Assembly: GCA_963806685.1 (NCBI GenBank)
Contig: CAWDZB010000003.1
Span: 1-64,000, forward strand
Source: DDH964 sp963806685
GTDB taxonomy: Bacteria > Desulfobacterota > Desulfuromonadia > Desulfuromonadales > DDH964
Length of the DNA: 64,000 bases
Reading direction: 5' to 3'
The translations under genes were made by a program, and so were the position numbers. The notes below the pieces were generated by a model that saw nothing but the letters and a program-made list of their open reading frames with translations, did not search any database and was not told the origin of the DNA. Positions 23,446-31,859 of this stretch are shown in pieces; position 1 is the stretch's first letter; the number at the start of each line of letters is the position of its first letter.

Positions 23446-23829
23446 ATGCCCATCTTCGTCGTCCAGGAACACCACGCCACCCACCTCCACTGGGACTTCC
23501 GCCTCGAAGTCGCCGGCGTCCTCAAGTCCTGGGCCGTCCCCAAGGGCCCGTCCATGAACCCCGCCGACAAGCGCCTCGCCATCCAGGTCGATGACCACCC
23601 CCTCGCATTCGGCGATTTCGAAGGGACCATTCCCCAAGGGGAATACGGGGCCGGGGAGGTGATGATCTGGGACCGCGGAAGCTATGAGGCGGCTGCCGAC
23701 ATGGAAGAGGGGCTGCAAAAGGGGCTGCTCAAGTTCACCTTGGCAGGGGAAAGGCTGCACGGGGCGTTCACGATGATTCACTTCAAGAAGGGGCCAACGG
23801 GGAAAGAGTGGCTGCTGATGAAGGATTGA
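23446..23829 (+). CDS. Stand-alone LigD-type 3'-phosphoesterase domain protein
   Basis: The 127-residue protein is a DNA ligase D 3'-phosphoesterase (PE) domain, which trims 3' phosphates and ribonucleotides at DNA ends. The signature HHATHLHWDFRLE is at residues 9-21, with the metal-binding His, Asp and Arg, followed by DDHPLAFGDFEGTIPQGEYG. ATG 23446 has an AAAGG site 6 bases upstream; the ATG at 23431 does not. No ligD or ku gene is nearby, so it may act alone or with an unlinked ligase. Confidence 0.9.
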   Translation: MPIFVVQEHHATHLHWDFRLEVAGVLKSWAVPKGPSMNPADKRLAIQVDDHPLAFGDFEGTIPQGEYGAGEVMIWDRGSYEAAADMEEGLQKGLLKFTLAGERLHGAFTMIHFKKGPTGKEWLLMKD

Positions 23830-23877
23830 GCCGGCGCGCAAGACTTTGTTGAGGGGGAGAAAAATTTCCCGTTGATA

Positions 23878-23916
23878 ATTCCCAAAATGGGATTTATAGT
23901 TCCCAATATGGGAACG
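23878..23916 (+). promoter_or_regulatory. Tandem TCCC-N5-GGGA palindromes (candidate operator)
   Basis: ATTCCCAAAATGGGAT and GTTCCCAATATGGGAAC lie 21 bases apart centre to centre, about two helical turns. The second is a perfect 17-bp palindrome. They overlap the possible start codons of the MNT gene, so binding of a dimer there would block initiation. Autoregulation by the HTH-bearing MNT protein is inferred. Confidence 0.6.
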
Positions 23917-24519
23917 GATGATAAGAAAAATGCCAGCATGGGCGATGCCCTCTTTTCCAAGACCCAGCAGCAGGTTCTCGGCCTGCTGTTCGGCCACCCC
24001 GACCGCAGCTACTACGCCAACGAGATCGTCCGCTTTGCCGGAGTCGGCATCGGCACGGTGCTGCGCGAGCTGGCCAGGCTTTCGGGGGCCGGCCTGCTGA
24101 CGGTCAAAAAGGTCGGCAACCAGAAGCACTACCAGGCCAATGGCGCCGCGCCGATATTTGAGGAACTGTGCGGCATCGCGCGCAAGACCTTCGGCCTCGG
24201 CGATCTGCTGCGCGACGCCCTGGCGGAGATCGCAAATGAAATCCGCACCGCCTTCGTGTACGGCTCGGTGGCCCGGGGGGCCGATACCGCCGGCAGCGAC
24301 ATCGATGTCATGGTGGTTGCCGAAGAGCTCTCCTATGCCCAGCTCTTTGCCGTGCTCTCGCCGCTCGAGGGGACGCTCGGCCGGACGGTCACCCCGGCCC
24401 TCTATACCCCGGACGAATTCCGGGACAAGCTTGCCGCCGACAGCGGATTTCTTCACCGGATCGTCGAAAGTCCGAAAATCTTTCTGATCGGGACAGAAGA
24501 TGACCTCCCCAAACCTTGA
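23908..24519 (+). CDS. HTH-nucleotidyltransferase (MNT) antitoxin-like protein
   Basis: The 203-residue protein has an N-terminal winged-helix domain (about 13-75: ALFSKTQQQVLGLLFGHPD...GTVLRELARLSGAGLLTV). A minimal nucleotidyltransferase domain follows, with GSVARGADTAGSDID at 119-133 supplying the GS...DxD catalytic set. MNT proteins paired with HEPN proteins act as antitoxins that modify the toxin. It overlaps the next gene by 20 bases. Start choice is uncertain: TTG 23872, ATG 23887, 23908 and 23938 are in frame, and two palindromes cover this region. ATG 23908 was taken. Confidence 0.8.
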   Translation: MGTDDKKNASMGDALFSKTQQQVLGLLFGHPDRSYYANEIVRFAGVGIGTVLRELARLSGAGLLTVKKVGNQKHYQANGAAPIFEELCGIARKTFGLGDLLRDALAEIANEIRTAFVYGSVARGADTAGSDIDVMVVAEELSYAQLFAVLSPLEGTLGRTVTPALYTPDEFRDKLAADSGFLHRIVESPKIFLIGTEDDLPKP

Positions 24520-24835
24520 CAACCTGGTCGGGACCGGGCAGCTCAAGCGCGAGCCGCCCAACGCCAAGGAGTTTGCCGGCCTGGTGCGCTCGGCCCGGGC
24601 GCGCCTGCGCTGGCATGGGTACCGCTCGGATACTCGCTTCATCGTCTTCCAGTGCCTGCCGCATACCCTGGGCGTGGGGCCGGAAGTCTGGAGAGTCCTT
24701 TCCCACTGCCACAATCTGCGCAACCGTGGTGAATACGAAGGATTCCTCGACCTGAACCATAGAATCATTGTCGACCTGGTCCAGGCCGCCGGGATTCTGT
24801 TGCAGGAAGTCGATAACCTGGGGCCGGTGGTCTGA
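24500..24835 (+). CDS. HEPN-like toxin candidate paired with the MNT gene
   Basis: The 111-residue all-helical protein has LKREPPNAKEFAGLVRSARARL at its start and VLSHCHNLRNRGEYEGFLDL near its end. An R/N/H/Y cluster of this kind is typical of small HEPN-type partners of MNT proteins. In such pairs the HEPN member is an RNase or growth inhibitor and the MNT member its antitoxin. The 20-base overlap with the MNT gene implies a tight expression ratio. The assignment rests on gene pairing and motif style, because the canonical Rx4-6H is not clear-cut. Confidence 0.7.
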   Translation: MTSPNLDNLVGTGQLKREPPNAKEFAGLVRSARARLRWHGYRSDTRFIVFQCLPHTLGVGPEVWRVLSHCHNLRNRGEYEGFLDLNHRIIVDLVQAAGILLQEVDNLGPVV

Positions 24836-24880
24836 ACACAGGTGCCGGCCGGACACCTCCCTCTTCCAGCTGCGTCTCCT

Positions 24881-25597
24881 TCACCCGCCCGTTTCTCCCA
24901 ACTCAATCGCCAAAAATTCCTCCTGCGCCATCATCTCCCAGCGCATGCCCTCATCCAGGGGCTCCGATGAAATGAACCAGGAGCTTTCCGAGCAGGCCTT
25001 GAAGAGCGAGTAGTAGTCCGGTTCCCTGGCGTAATCCCGGTTGGCGTACAATTTCACCCCGTCACTGAACAGGCAATTCAGGGCCGAAAATGTATGTTTC
25101 TGTTTGATGATCGCCGCCGAATCCAGAAACGCCCGGCCCAGATCCCCCGCCTGGCGGCTCATGACGTGGTAAAAGAACACCTCGGTATCGCGGGCATCGG
25201 CGGCAAGGCCCGACAGACCGCTGTCCGGGATCAGACCCTGGTAATCGTAGACCACGCCGTTGTGAAAAAACACGGTGTTGCCCAGAAAGAACGGGTGGGC
25301 GTGGCGGGTGTTGGAGGTGTTGGCCCAGGCCGATTTGCGCAGGTGGAGGATCATCAGCGGCGAGGTCTGCGCGGCGCTCAAAATCCCGAAGACCCGGTCG
25401 GTTTCATCCAGGAGGTTGACGCCACTCTTGTGGACGACCAGCTTTCCTTCCTGGTAGAAGGCCAGCCCCCAGCCGTCCATGTGGCCGGGCGGGTCTTCAG
25501 CCATGACCACGCCGTGGAGCGCCAGCTGGCTGAAACGCTCGATGAGCGTTCGGTGCCTGGACCAGTCGAAGTTGGTGATCCCCAGAACTCTGCACAT
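24881..25597 (-). CDS. Class II glutamine amidotransferase (YafJ-like)
   Basis: The 238-residue protein starts MCRVLG, so the N-terminal nucleophile Cys2 is exposed after Met removal. It contains the class II features HGVVMAEDPPGHMDGWGLAFY, ILHLRKSAWANTSNTRHAHPF and FFHNGVVYDY. These stand-alone glutamine amidohydrolase domains have poorly defined physiological substrates. The gene is monocistronic on the minus strand, and its C-terminus faces the HEPN gene. Confidence 0.88.
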   Translation of the reverse strand: MCRVLGITNFDWSRHRTLIERFSQLALHGVVMAEDPPGHMDGWGLAFYQEGKLVVHKSGVNLLDETDRVFGILSAAQTSPLMILHLRKSAWANTSNTRHAHPFFLGNTVFFHNGVVYDYQGLIPDSGLSGLAADARDTEVFFYHVMSRQAGDLGRAFLDSAAIIKQKHTFSALNCLFSDGVKLYANRDYAREPDYYSLFKACSESSWFISSEPLDEGMRWEMMAQEEFLAIELGETGG

Positions 25598-25992
25598 TCA
25601 GAAACCTCTCAGTCCCAGACTCAACACCCGAAAATCCTGGCCTCACGCAACGCCGCGACGCCGCAACGTTAAAACCAGTCAAAAGCAGTGTCCCCGGAAT
25701 TCATGGATAGTTGCCTTGATCCAAGGGGAGAGGCGCCAAAACCTGAACCGATCGAGGCAATTTTTGGCTTCGTGATTTCCTCGAGATTCCCCTGATTTAA
25801 AGGCGACGGCCGAGAGCTTTGCCTGCCCAGGCCTGAATCCCGGAAATCATGAAGTCATCACGAGGCTAAATCCCGCCTGGTCTTCGGTTCAAAAAATCAA
25901 CTTCAATTTGCGGATCTGCAGCTTTTTCTTCAGGGTTTCGTCGCGTCGTTGCGTCGTCGCGTGAGACAACGAGTCTGCTCTCATCGATCCCA
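25598..25992. repeat. Gap with an inverted pair of GTTGCG repeats
   Basis: Copies lie at 25639-25676 (-) and 25935-25972 (+), enclosing about 260 bases of unremarkable sequence. No gene was seen. Confidence 0.75.
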
Positions 25993-26520
25993 CTAGAAAA
26001 ACCACCGGGTCACGATCACGGCCACCACGATGCCGATGAAATCCGCCACCAGGCAGACCGGCACCAGGTAGCGGGTCTTTTTGATGCCGACGGCGCCGAG
26101 ATAGACGGCCAGGACATAGAAGGTGGTTTCGGCGCTGCCCATGATCACCGCCGACATCCGGCTGGCCATGGAGTCCGGGCCGGTGGTCTTGACGATGTCG
26201 GTGAAGAGCGCGGTCGCGGCACTGCCGGAGAGGGGTTTGATGATCGCCATGGAGACGGCCTCGATGGGGATGTGCAGGAAGCCGAACAGGCCGTAGAAGG
26301 CATCCCGGAGCACGTCGAAGGCGCCCGAGGCCTGGAACCCCTTGATGGCCACGAAGATGGTGAGCAGGTAGGGGAAGATTTTCAGGATGATCGCCGGCCC
26401 CTGCTTGGCCCCGGCGACGAAGGAGTCGTAGACCCGAACCTTCTTGGCGGTCCCGTACAGGACCGTAAAGAGGATGAACAGCGGGATGATCAGCAGGGAG
26501 AGGTATTCAACGGACGCCAC
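25993..26520 (-). CDS. spmB: Spore maturation protein B-like membrane protein
   Basis: The 175-residue protein has four to five hydrophobic segments and the Gate / nucleoside-recognition fold signature (KPLSGSAATALFTDIVKTTGPDS and SAVIMGSAETTFYVLAVYLGAVG). SpmA/SpmB pairs affect spore-core dehydration in Bacillus. In Gram-negative non-spore-formers their role is unknown, probably transport. It overlaps the end of spmA by 14 bases, so the two are translated together. Confidence 0.9.
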   Translation of the reverse strand: MASVEYLSLLIIPLFILFTVLYGTAKKVRVYDSFVAGAKQGPAIILKIFPYLLTIFVAIKGFQASGAFDVLRDAFYGLFGFLHIPIEAVSMAIIKPLSGSAATALFTDIVKTTGPDSMASRMSAVIMGSAETTFYVLAVYLGAVGIKKTRYLVPVCLVADFIGIVVAVIVTRWFF

Positions 26521-27091
26521 GGAAAATCCTCCGGAACAGGGCCAGGACCAGCAGTGCCGTCATCGCCGAGATCGCGGTGGCGATCAGTACCGGCAGGACG
26601 ACCGCGGCCGGGTTGCGGTCGCCGTAGCTGGCCAGGATGCCGATCACGGAAAAGGGGATCAGCTGGATGCTGGCGGTGTTGAGGACGATGAAGGTCATCA
26701 TCTCGGGGGTGATGGTCCCCTTGTTCTCGTTGAGGAGATCGAGGTCCTGCATGGCCTGGATTCCCAGCGGGGTGGCCGCGTTGCCGAGCCCGAACAGGTT
26801 GGCCAGCAGGTTCAGGGTGATCGCGGTAATGGAAGGATGATCGCCGGGGATGTTCCTGAACAGGCGGCAGATGAGCGGCTTGAACAGGTGGGCGATCCGG
26901 TGGATCAGGCCGGAGTCTTCGAGGATCTGGGTAATCCCCATCCAGACCGAGACGATGCCGAGGAGATAGAGCGAGACTTCCACCGCCGACTTGGCGCCGT
27001 CGAAGAGGGCCGTGGTGAACGCCTCCAGGTGGCCGGTGGCGATGGCGAAAACGATGCTGACGCAGACCATGAGCAGCCAGAGAACGTTCAT
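26507..27091 (-). CDS. spmA: Spore maturation protein A-like membrane protein
   Basis: The 194-residue protein has several membrane helices and the nucleoside-recognition motif LFGLGNAATPLGIQAM. It also has an SpmA-typical HPSITAITLNLLANLFG region and VLNTASIQLIPFSVIG. Its ATG directly follows the TAG of the carboxypeptidase gene (TAGATG), and its end overlaps spmB. The order S66 peptidase-spmA-spmB suggests an envelope function linked to cell-wall peptides. Confidence 0.9.
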   Translation of the reverse strand: MNVLWLLMVCVSIVFAIATGHLEAFTTALFDGAKSAVEVSLYLLGIVSVWMGITQILEDSGLIHRIAHLFKPLICRLFRNIPGDHPSITAITLNLLANLFGLGNAATPLGIQAMQDLDLLNENKGTITPEMMTFIVLNTASIQLIPFSVIGILASYGDRNPAAVVLPVLIATAISAMTALLVLALFRRIFRGVR

Positions 27092-27955
27092 CTAATCCCC
27101 CCCGGGAAACGCCATGCTGGTGATCGCCAGCTGCCGGCGCTCCGTGTCCAGCGCCACCTCGGCACCGATCGGCAGGGTGAGCTTGTTCGCGACATGGCCG
27201 ATGTTGGGACAGTGCACCACCGGGACGTCCAGCGCCATCTGCGAGGCCAGGATCTCGTAGACCTGCCCGCTTCTGATCCCGCGAAAATCGCCGAGAATGA
27301 GCGCCTTGATCCCCTTGAACTTGCCGGCCAGGAGCCACTGGGTCAGGCAGCGATCCACTTCGTGCAGCTTCTCATCGACATCTTCGAAAAACAGGATCGC
27401 ACCCTGGGTGTCGATCTCCCAGTCGGTCCCCAGCAGCGCGGTCAGGGTGATGAGGTTGCCCCCTTTCAGGATTCCGGTGGTGGAGCCGGGACGATAGACC
27501 TTGATCCGGGCGCCCTTGAACAGGTTTCTCTGCGGGTAGCCGTTGACGGCGTTGACCAGCGATTTCAGGGTGAAGGGGGTCGGCGCGTCGAGGTTGATCA
27601 CCATCGGGGCGTGCAGGGTCACCAGCCCGGTGCGCTCGAAGATCGGGTTGAGCAGGGCGCTCAGGTCGCTGAAGCCGGCGATGATCTTGGGGTGCCTGCG
27701 GATGAGGTCGAAGTCGAGGAACGGGAGGGTTTTCATCGCACTGTACCCCCCGCGCAGGGCCAGCAGCAGATCGACGCCGGGATCGGCCAACGCGCCGTGG
27801 ATCTGCTCCGCCTTCTCCTGCGGCGAGGGGAGCGCCTTGGGGAAGTCCGGATTGATGACGTTGAAACCCAGCGCCGTGAGCTGCTTGATGCCAGCAATAA
27901 AGTCCCGCTTTTTCCTGATCAGGTAGCTGGGCGTGACGATAAAGACGTTCTTCAA
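27092..27955 (-). CDS. LD-carboxypeptidase (peptidase family S66)
   Basis: The 287-residue protein matches MccF/LdcA-type serine peptidases, which remove the terminal D-amino acid from murein tetrapeptides. ALRGGYSAMKTLPFLD and the nucleophile Ser in AGFSDLSALL are present, with Glu in ILFFEDVDE and His in NIGHVANKLTLPIG completing the triad. There is no signal peptide, which fits a cytoplasmic murein-recycling role. It is the first gene of the minus-strand operon with spmA and spmB. Confidence 0.92.
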   Translation of the reverse strand: MKNVFIVTPSYLIRKKRDFIAGIKQLTALGFNVINPDFPKALPSPQEKAEQIHGALADPGVDLLLALRGGYSAMKTLPFLDFDLIRRHPKIIAGFSDLSALLNPIFERTGLVTLHAPMVINLDAPTPFTLKSLVNAVNGYPQRNLFKGARIKVYRPGSTTGILKGGNLITLTALLGTDWEIDTQGAILFFEDVDEKLHEVDRCLTQWLLAGKFKGIKALILGDFRGIRSGQVYEILASQMALDVPVVHCPNIGHVANKLTLPIGAEVALDTERRQLAITSMAFPGGD

Positions 27956-28266
27956 GGGAAAAATCTCCGCACGACCGGGAAAAAGATGGCGTCAATTTAT
28001 CGCCAATTCGTCCCGAATACAACCTGTTTGGCAGGCAGACGACCGCGGAACTCGGCGCATAACGCTTGCCAAACCGGGCGGCGCCTTCTAAAGCTGGCGG
28101 GCCGGGCCTGAAAGACTGAAACTTGAATCTAGCTGAGTTGCATGCCCCTCGCCATCCACATGGCGCTGGCCCCTTTCGTCCCCGCCCTTGGCTTTAAGCG
28201 CCTTGGCTGGTAGGATGCAAGACTCCTCGCCCCGAACCAATCACCCGCACCGGGAAAGGTTTTGCC

Positions 28267-28692
28267 ATGACACCGCTCGACCAGGCCCTGAAGCAGCTCC
28301 ACGAAGATCCCGAAAATCTCGAAAATCGCCACCATTTCTACAGCCTGTTTCTGCAGACCACCTTCCATGTGCCGACCTTCGACCAGGAGAGCAGCGACCT
28401 CATCCGGGGCGAGGGGGCGCCCGACAACCCCGAGAAGGCGCTGCCGCTGATCATGGAAGCGGACGGCAACGACTTCATGATGCTTTTCGACCAGGAAGAG
28501 CGGGTGAAGGAATGGGCCCAGGAAGAGGTCAAGTGCATCACCCTGCCCGGCTACGTGGCGATCGCGATGGCGACCGAGGGGCTGCACCTGGCGATGAACG
28601 TCGGCAGCGACTATTCCAAGCAGTTCGTGCCGGAAGAGATTAACTGGCTCAAGCGGGTGGTGGAGCAGAGCTCGGCCGCGGGCGCCGAATAG
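28267..28692 (+). CDS. SseB-type N-terminal domain protein
   Basis: The 141-residue protein shows the SseB-like pattern: an N-terminal helix with HFYSLFLQTTFHVPTF, then LPLIMEADGNDFMMLFDQEERVKEWA, and a C-terminal MNVGSDYSKQFVPEEINWLK. It is soluble, acidic and of unknown function. A GGGAAAGG site precedes ATG 28267. It stands alone between minus- and plus-strand units. Confidence 0.8.
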   Translation: MTPLDQALKQLHEDPENLENRHHFYSLFLQTTFHVPTFDQESSDLIRGEGAPDNPEKALPLIMEADGNDFMMLFDQEERVKEWAQEEVKCITLPGYVAIAMATEGLHLAMNVGSDYSKQFVPEEINWLKRVVEQSSAAGAE

Positions 28693-28711
28693 ATCGGAGC
28701 GGCGAAGAGTA

Positions 28712-28834
28712 TCAAGGGGGCGGGGTCGAGGAAGGGCGGGCGTAAAAACAACGATGACGGAATTTGCCGCGGGGGATTCCCGGTTGATTATGCTCTTCCG
28801 GGTCTTCGAGCGTTTTGACAGCAGGGGCTTTCAT
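28712..28834 (-). CDS. Possible 40-residue protein on the minus strand
   Basis: The ORF starts MKAPAVKTLEDPEEHNQPGI and ends in a Pro-rich tail. About 70 bases upstream a good promoter lies on the same strand. The ribosome site is poor (GACAGG directly before ATG). I recognise no family. The promoter may instead make a non-coding RNA. Confidence 0.3.
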   Translation of the reverse strand: MKAPAVKTLEDPEEHNQPGIPRGKFRHRCFYARPSSTPPP

Positions 28835-28905
28835 CCTGTCATTGACGATTTTTAGGTCGCCCGCTCTACTCTTCCACGTCGGCGTTTCCGTCACCGTTTG
28901 ATTTG

Positions 28906-28933
28906 ACTCTAACCCAGCGCCGGGGGATGTCAA
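28906..28933 (-). promoter_or_regulatory. Minus-strand sigma70-type promoter
   Basis: Read on the minus strand, TTGACA (28933-28928), a 16-base spacer and TAGAGT (28911-28906). It points away from the cupin gene towards the small ORF at 28834. Confidence 0.5.
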
Positions 28934-29045
28934 GCAAGAAATTTACACGGCGAATCAATTATTTACAAGTTGCTGAAAATGCAGGAGGGAAGGGGGTGCC
29001 GGTTGAGGCAGACGGTTTCCCGACCCTCAGGCCGAGGGCACCCGC

Positions 29046-29549
29046 ATGAAAACCGCCGAGGATTACATCCAAGCGCTGAACCTGGCGCCCCACCCCGAGG
29101 GGGGCTGGTACCGCGAAACCTACCGCGCCGCCGAAACCATCCCCCACGCCGGGCTGCCGGCGCGCTTTGCCGGGGCGCGCCCCTTCGCCACCGCGATCTA
29201 CTTCCTGCTCACCGCCGAGACCTTTTCCGCCCTCCACCGCATCCAGTCCGACGAGCTGTGGCACTTCCACGCCGGCAGCACCCTGACCCTCCACCTCATC
29301 GAGCCGACGGGGACCGTCCGCGCCCTGCGCCTCGGTCCCGACGTTGCGCACGGCGATTTCTTCCAGGCGGCGGTGCTGGCGGGCTGCTGGTTCGGGGCCG
29401 AGGTCGCGGCGCCGGGGAGCTTCGCCCTGGTCGGCTGCACGGTGGCGCCGGGCTTCGACTTCGCCGATTTCGAGCTCGGGGAGCGGAAGGAGCTGATCCG
29501 CCGCTATCCCGCCCACCGGGCGCTGATCGAGCGCCTCACCCGCGGCTGA
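29046..29549 (+). CDS. Cupin family protein (DUF985)
   Basis: The 167-residue protein carries the DUF985 cupin signature: LAPHPEGGWYRETYR near the start, TAIYFLLT, SALHRIQSDELWHFHAGSTLTLHLI, and VAPGFDFADFELGER near the end. This is a single beta-barrel with metal-binding His residues. The family's enzymatic role is uncertain. The gene is monocistronic, with a heptamer array just after its stop. Confidence 0.88.
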   Translation: MKTAEDYIQALNLAPHPEGGWYRETYRAAETIPHAGLPARFAGARPFATAIYFLLTAETFSALHRIQSDELWHFHAGSTLTLHLIEPTGTVRALRLGPDVAHGDFFQAAVLAGCWFGAEVAAPGSFALVGCTVAPGFDFADFELGERKELIRRYPAHRALIERLTRG

Positions 29550-29885
29550 CGGGAAAGAGGGGACGGGGCCAAGGTCCAAGGTCCCGAGCCCTGAGTCCCG
29601 AGTCCCGAGTCCCGAGTCCCGAGTCCTGAGTCCTGAGTCCTGGGATCTCAAGCCCCGGACCTGGGACCCGGTACCCGAGACCCGGTGTGCGGTGCGGCGT
29701 CCGCCCCAGGAAACCGTTTCGCCCACCTACCGTTCGGCCGCGTCGCGTCGAGGTCGCTGCCGGCTGCCCCGTCTTCCTCCTTTCCGGCCGTTCCCCCCCC
29801 GTTGACCTGCCGGCAAAGCCGACTAAGGTATCAGTAGCCGTCCCCTGATCGTTGGATTGCCCCCCACCGCAGAAGGAGGCCTTTC
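29550..29885. repeat. Gap with a long 7-bp array (CCGAGTC/CTGAGTC)
   Basis: Bases 29566-29690 are heptamers: CCAAGGT units, then five CGAGTCC, then three TGAGTCC, then degraded GGACCTG/GGACCCG. A TTGACC box at about 29801 followed by GGTATC is a weak promoter candidate for the gene at 29886. Confidence 0.8.
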
Positions 29886-30344
29886 GTGCCGTCGATCGAC
29901 GTGCCCATGACGATCATGTTCGTGGTCTTCCTGGTCTTCTTCCTGGGGGGCTTCCTCTACCCCGCCTGGAAGTCCCGGGCGGCCAAGCTCCGCGGCCTGC
30001 TGCGGCCCCGCCGAGCACCCCGGAGACCCGCTGTCGGCGCGGTCGATGAGCCGCTGCCGACCACCTTCGAGACCCCGCGGCAACGGCTGCAGCTGAACGA
30101 CTTCGACGTCTTCATCCTGCGCCGGCTGGCGCTTGCCGGCAGCTGGGGATTCTCCCGTCGGCAGCTGCAGGCCGAGCTGCACTTCTCCCCCGGTCTGACC
30201 CGAAAGACCCTCGCCTCCCTCCAGGAGCGGGGGCTGATACGGGTGGTGATGCCCCTCGGCTTCGCCAGCCGCTTCCAACTCTCCGCCCGGGGGCGCGACT
30301 TCGCCATCGAGCAGGGATATCTCCCCGCCATCCGCAGGGGCTAG
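29886..30344 (+). CDS. Membrane-anchored winged-helix protein
   Basis: The 152-residue protein has one N-terminal transmembrane helix (about residues 8-27, IMFVVFLVFFLGGFLYP), a basic linker, and a C-terminal winged helix (FDVFILRRLALAGSWGFSRRQLQAEL...TRKTLASLQERGLIRVV). GTG 29886 was chosen because a perfect AAGGAGG site lies 6 bases upstream. A membrane-tethered regulator is inferred. No specific family is recognised. Confidence 0.65.
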   Translation: MPSIDVPMTIMFVVFLVFFLGGFLYPAWKSRAAKLRGLLRPRRAPRRPAVGAVDEPLPTTFETPRQRLQLNDFDVFILRRLALAGSWGFSRRQLQAELHFSPGLTRKTLASLQERGLIRVVMPLGFASRFQLSARGRDFAIEQGYLPAIRRG

Positions 30345-30537
30345 TCTCCCGATTGGTTAATTCCGTCATTCAATTCGGGTCATTTCGCCCGCTGCCGGTG
30401 CTGCATCCCCTCGGCCCGGCCAGGTCGGGCCGGCACGGTTGCCAGCCGGCGTATTTCCGGCTATGATGCAGGTCCCTGGCCGTCGTATACGGCATCACCG
30501 GCCGGTTCTCTTCTTTTCTCTCCCGGAAGTGGCTCCC

Positions 30538-31005
30538 ATGGTCCTGTTCGAGGTTTTCCTCAAGCGCCGCCGGTTCCTCCCCCTCTATGAAAAGGTCTGG
30601 CAGGCCATCAGCCCCCACCTCGCCATCGCCACGGCGGCGGAGGACGAGGTCGCCCACCGCCTGGACTGCTTCTACTATGCCAGCGTGGTCTACAGCGCCG
30701 TCTACCAGTCGGCCGTGGCGGCCGGCATGAGCACCAGTACCGCCTTCAAGCTGGCCCGCCTCCACCTGGGCAAATACCCCTTCGACGCGGGGCTGCGCGA
30801 GGCGGTGGACGCCATCTTTCCGGCCGATGAGGGGAGCCGGGAGCGGCGCTATGCCGAGCAACTGCAGGCGACCGTCGGCCGCATCGCGGCGGGTGCCGCT
30901 GGCGCCCGGGAGGTGGCGGCCGCCGAGACGGCCGAAGAGCTGGCGGGACTGGCCCGGTTTTTTGCCGGCCTCGAGTTCGCCGCCGGGGGGCTCTATCCCC
31001 CGTGA
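30538..31005 (+). CDS. Helical protein of unknown function
   Basis: The 155-residue protein is predicted to be mostly alpha-helical and contains HRLDCFYYASVVYSAVYQSAVAAGMSTSTAFKLA. ATG 30538 was selected as the first start after a GGAAG site; the earlier open frame has no such site. No domain is recognised. It is flanked by intergenic sequence on both sides. Confidence 0.55.
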   Translation: MVLFEVFLKRRRFLPLYEKVWQAISPHLAIATAAEDEVAHRLDCFYYASVVYSAVYQSAVAAGMSTSTAFKLARLHLGKYPFDAGLREAVDAIFPADEGSRERRYAEQLQATVGRIAAGAAGAREVAAAETAEELAGLARFFAGLEFAAGGLYPP

Positions 31006-31144
31006 GAACGGGTTCGCCCTGCCTGCGGCAGGCAATTAATGAGATGACAAGCGACCCCGGAATGTGGTACCCCCAAATTAGGTGTAACTTTCGGCGACCA
31101 TTTTCCGGTAAATTCCGGCAACCCCCAAGCGAAGGGTAATCGCG

Positions 31145-31318
31145 ATGGAATTCCTGCTCATCCCGGTGGTTTTCGGTTTTGCCACGGCCTCCGTTGCCAA
31201 TGGCAAAAACCGCAATCAATACGTTTGGTTCGGGCTCGGGCTGGTGACCGGCCCGGTCGCCTTGCTGACGGTGGCCATCATGAAGGCGGGCCCGGGACCG
31301 GACCAGGGGTATCATTAG
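31145..31318 (+). CDS. Small two-helix membrane protein
   Basis: The 57-residue protein begins MEFLLIPVVFGFATASVANG, continues KNRNQYVWFGLGLVTGPVALLTVAIMK, and so is two hydrophobic helices joined by a polar KNRNQY turn. GAAGGG lies upstream at a suitable distance. The type is common in bacteria, often named hypothetical or DUF-like membrane protein. Confidence 0.6.
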   Translation: MEFLLIPVVFGFATASVANGKNRNQYVWFGLGLVTGPVALLTVAIMKAGPGPDQGYH

Positions 31319-31395
31319 CCTTCCCGTTCCGTGGAGCGCGATGCGCGGCCGACCGCGAAGGCGGGGTGCCGACGCCACGACTAGAAATCCTTCAT

Positions 31396-31423
31396 TTGAA
31401 AAAACTTCGGTTTGTCATATAAT
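31396..31423 (+). promoter_or_regulatory. sigma70-type promoter
   Basis: TTGAAA (31396-31401), a 16-base spacer and a perfect TATAAT (31418-31423). It lies about 60 bases before the small zinc-ribbon-like gene. Confidence 0.75.
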
Positions 31424-31483
31424 TAAATCGTACATCGGCTCTGGCGCCAATGATGTTCACCCACCAACGAAAGGGGAAGAGTC

Positions 31484-31654
31484 ATGTCAGCGGAAAGAGC
31501 GGGAGAGAAGAAAAAAGGCTATTTCTACTGTGAAGTCTGTCGCAAAAAAGTCGAGTACGCGGACGCGGAGAAGGAGGAATTCGCCCATTGCGGGCGGAAG
31601 ATGACCCCGCTGGAAGAAGCCTACATGGACAGCCCGTCTCCGACCGGTGCTTGA
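31484..31654 (+). CDS. Small zinc-ribbon-like protein
   Basis: The 56-residue protein contains KKGYFYCEVCRKKVEYADAE followed by FAHCGRKM. The CxxC and the later HCG supply possible metal ligands. A good AAGGGGAAG ribosome site and a TATAAT promoter lie upstream and a terminator downstream, so this tiny gene is a complete transcription unit. No named family is recognised. Confidence 0.7.
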   Translation: MSAERAGEKKKGYFYCEVCRKKVEYADAEKEEFAHCGRKMTPLEEAYMDSPSPTGA

Positions 31655-31720
31655 CGGCGGGTTTCGATGATCGTTTCGGGGGGCGGCAGGAGTCACCCTC
31701 TTTTTGATTACTACTCCGGG

Positions 31721-31750
31721 CCGGGCATTTGCCCGGTCTTTCTTCTTTCG
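31721..31750 (+). terminator. Rho-independent terminator
   Basis: CCGGGC and GCCCGG form a stem around ATTT and are followed by TCTTTCTTCTTT. It ends the small zinc-ribbon-like gene. Confidence 0.75.
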
Positions 31751-31859
31751 TCCAGCACCTCCCATCTCCCACCAACCACTCCACTCAGGCTCCCTCCCGC
31801 GGATTTCTCCAAACTGGGCCCGGTTAAATTCAGGTTCAAACCAAAACCTCAGGCCTGAT

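Noticed and set aside
26444..28111. 555-residue plus-strand ORF opposite spmA/spmB and the carboxypeptidase
   Set aside because: It is the antisense shadow of three well-supported minus-strand genes in GC-rich DNA.
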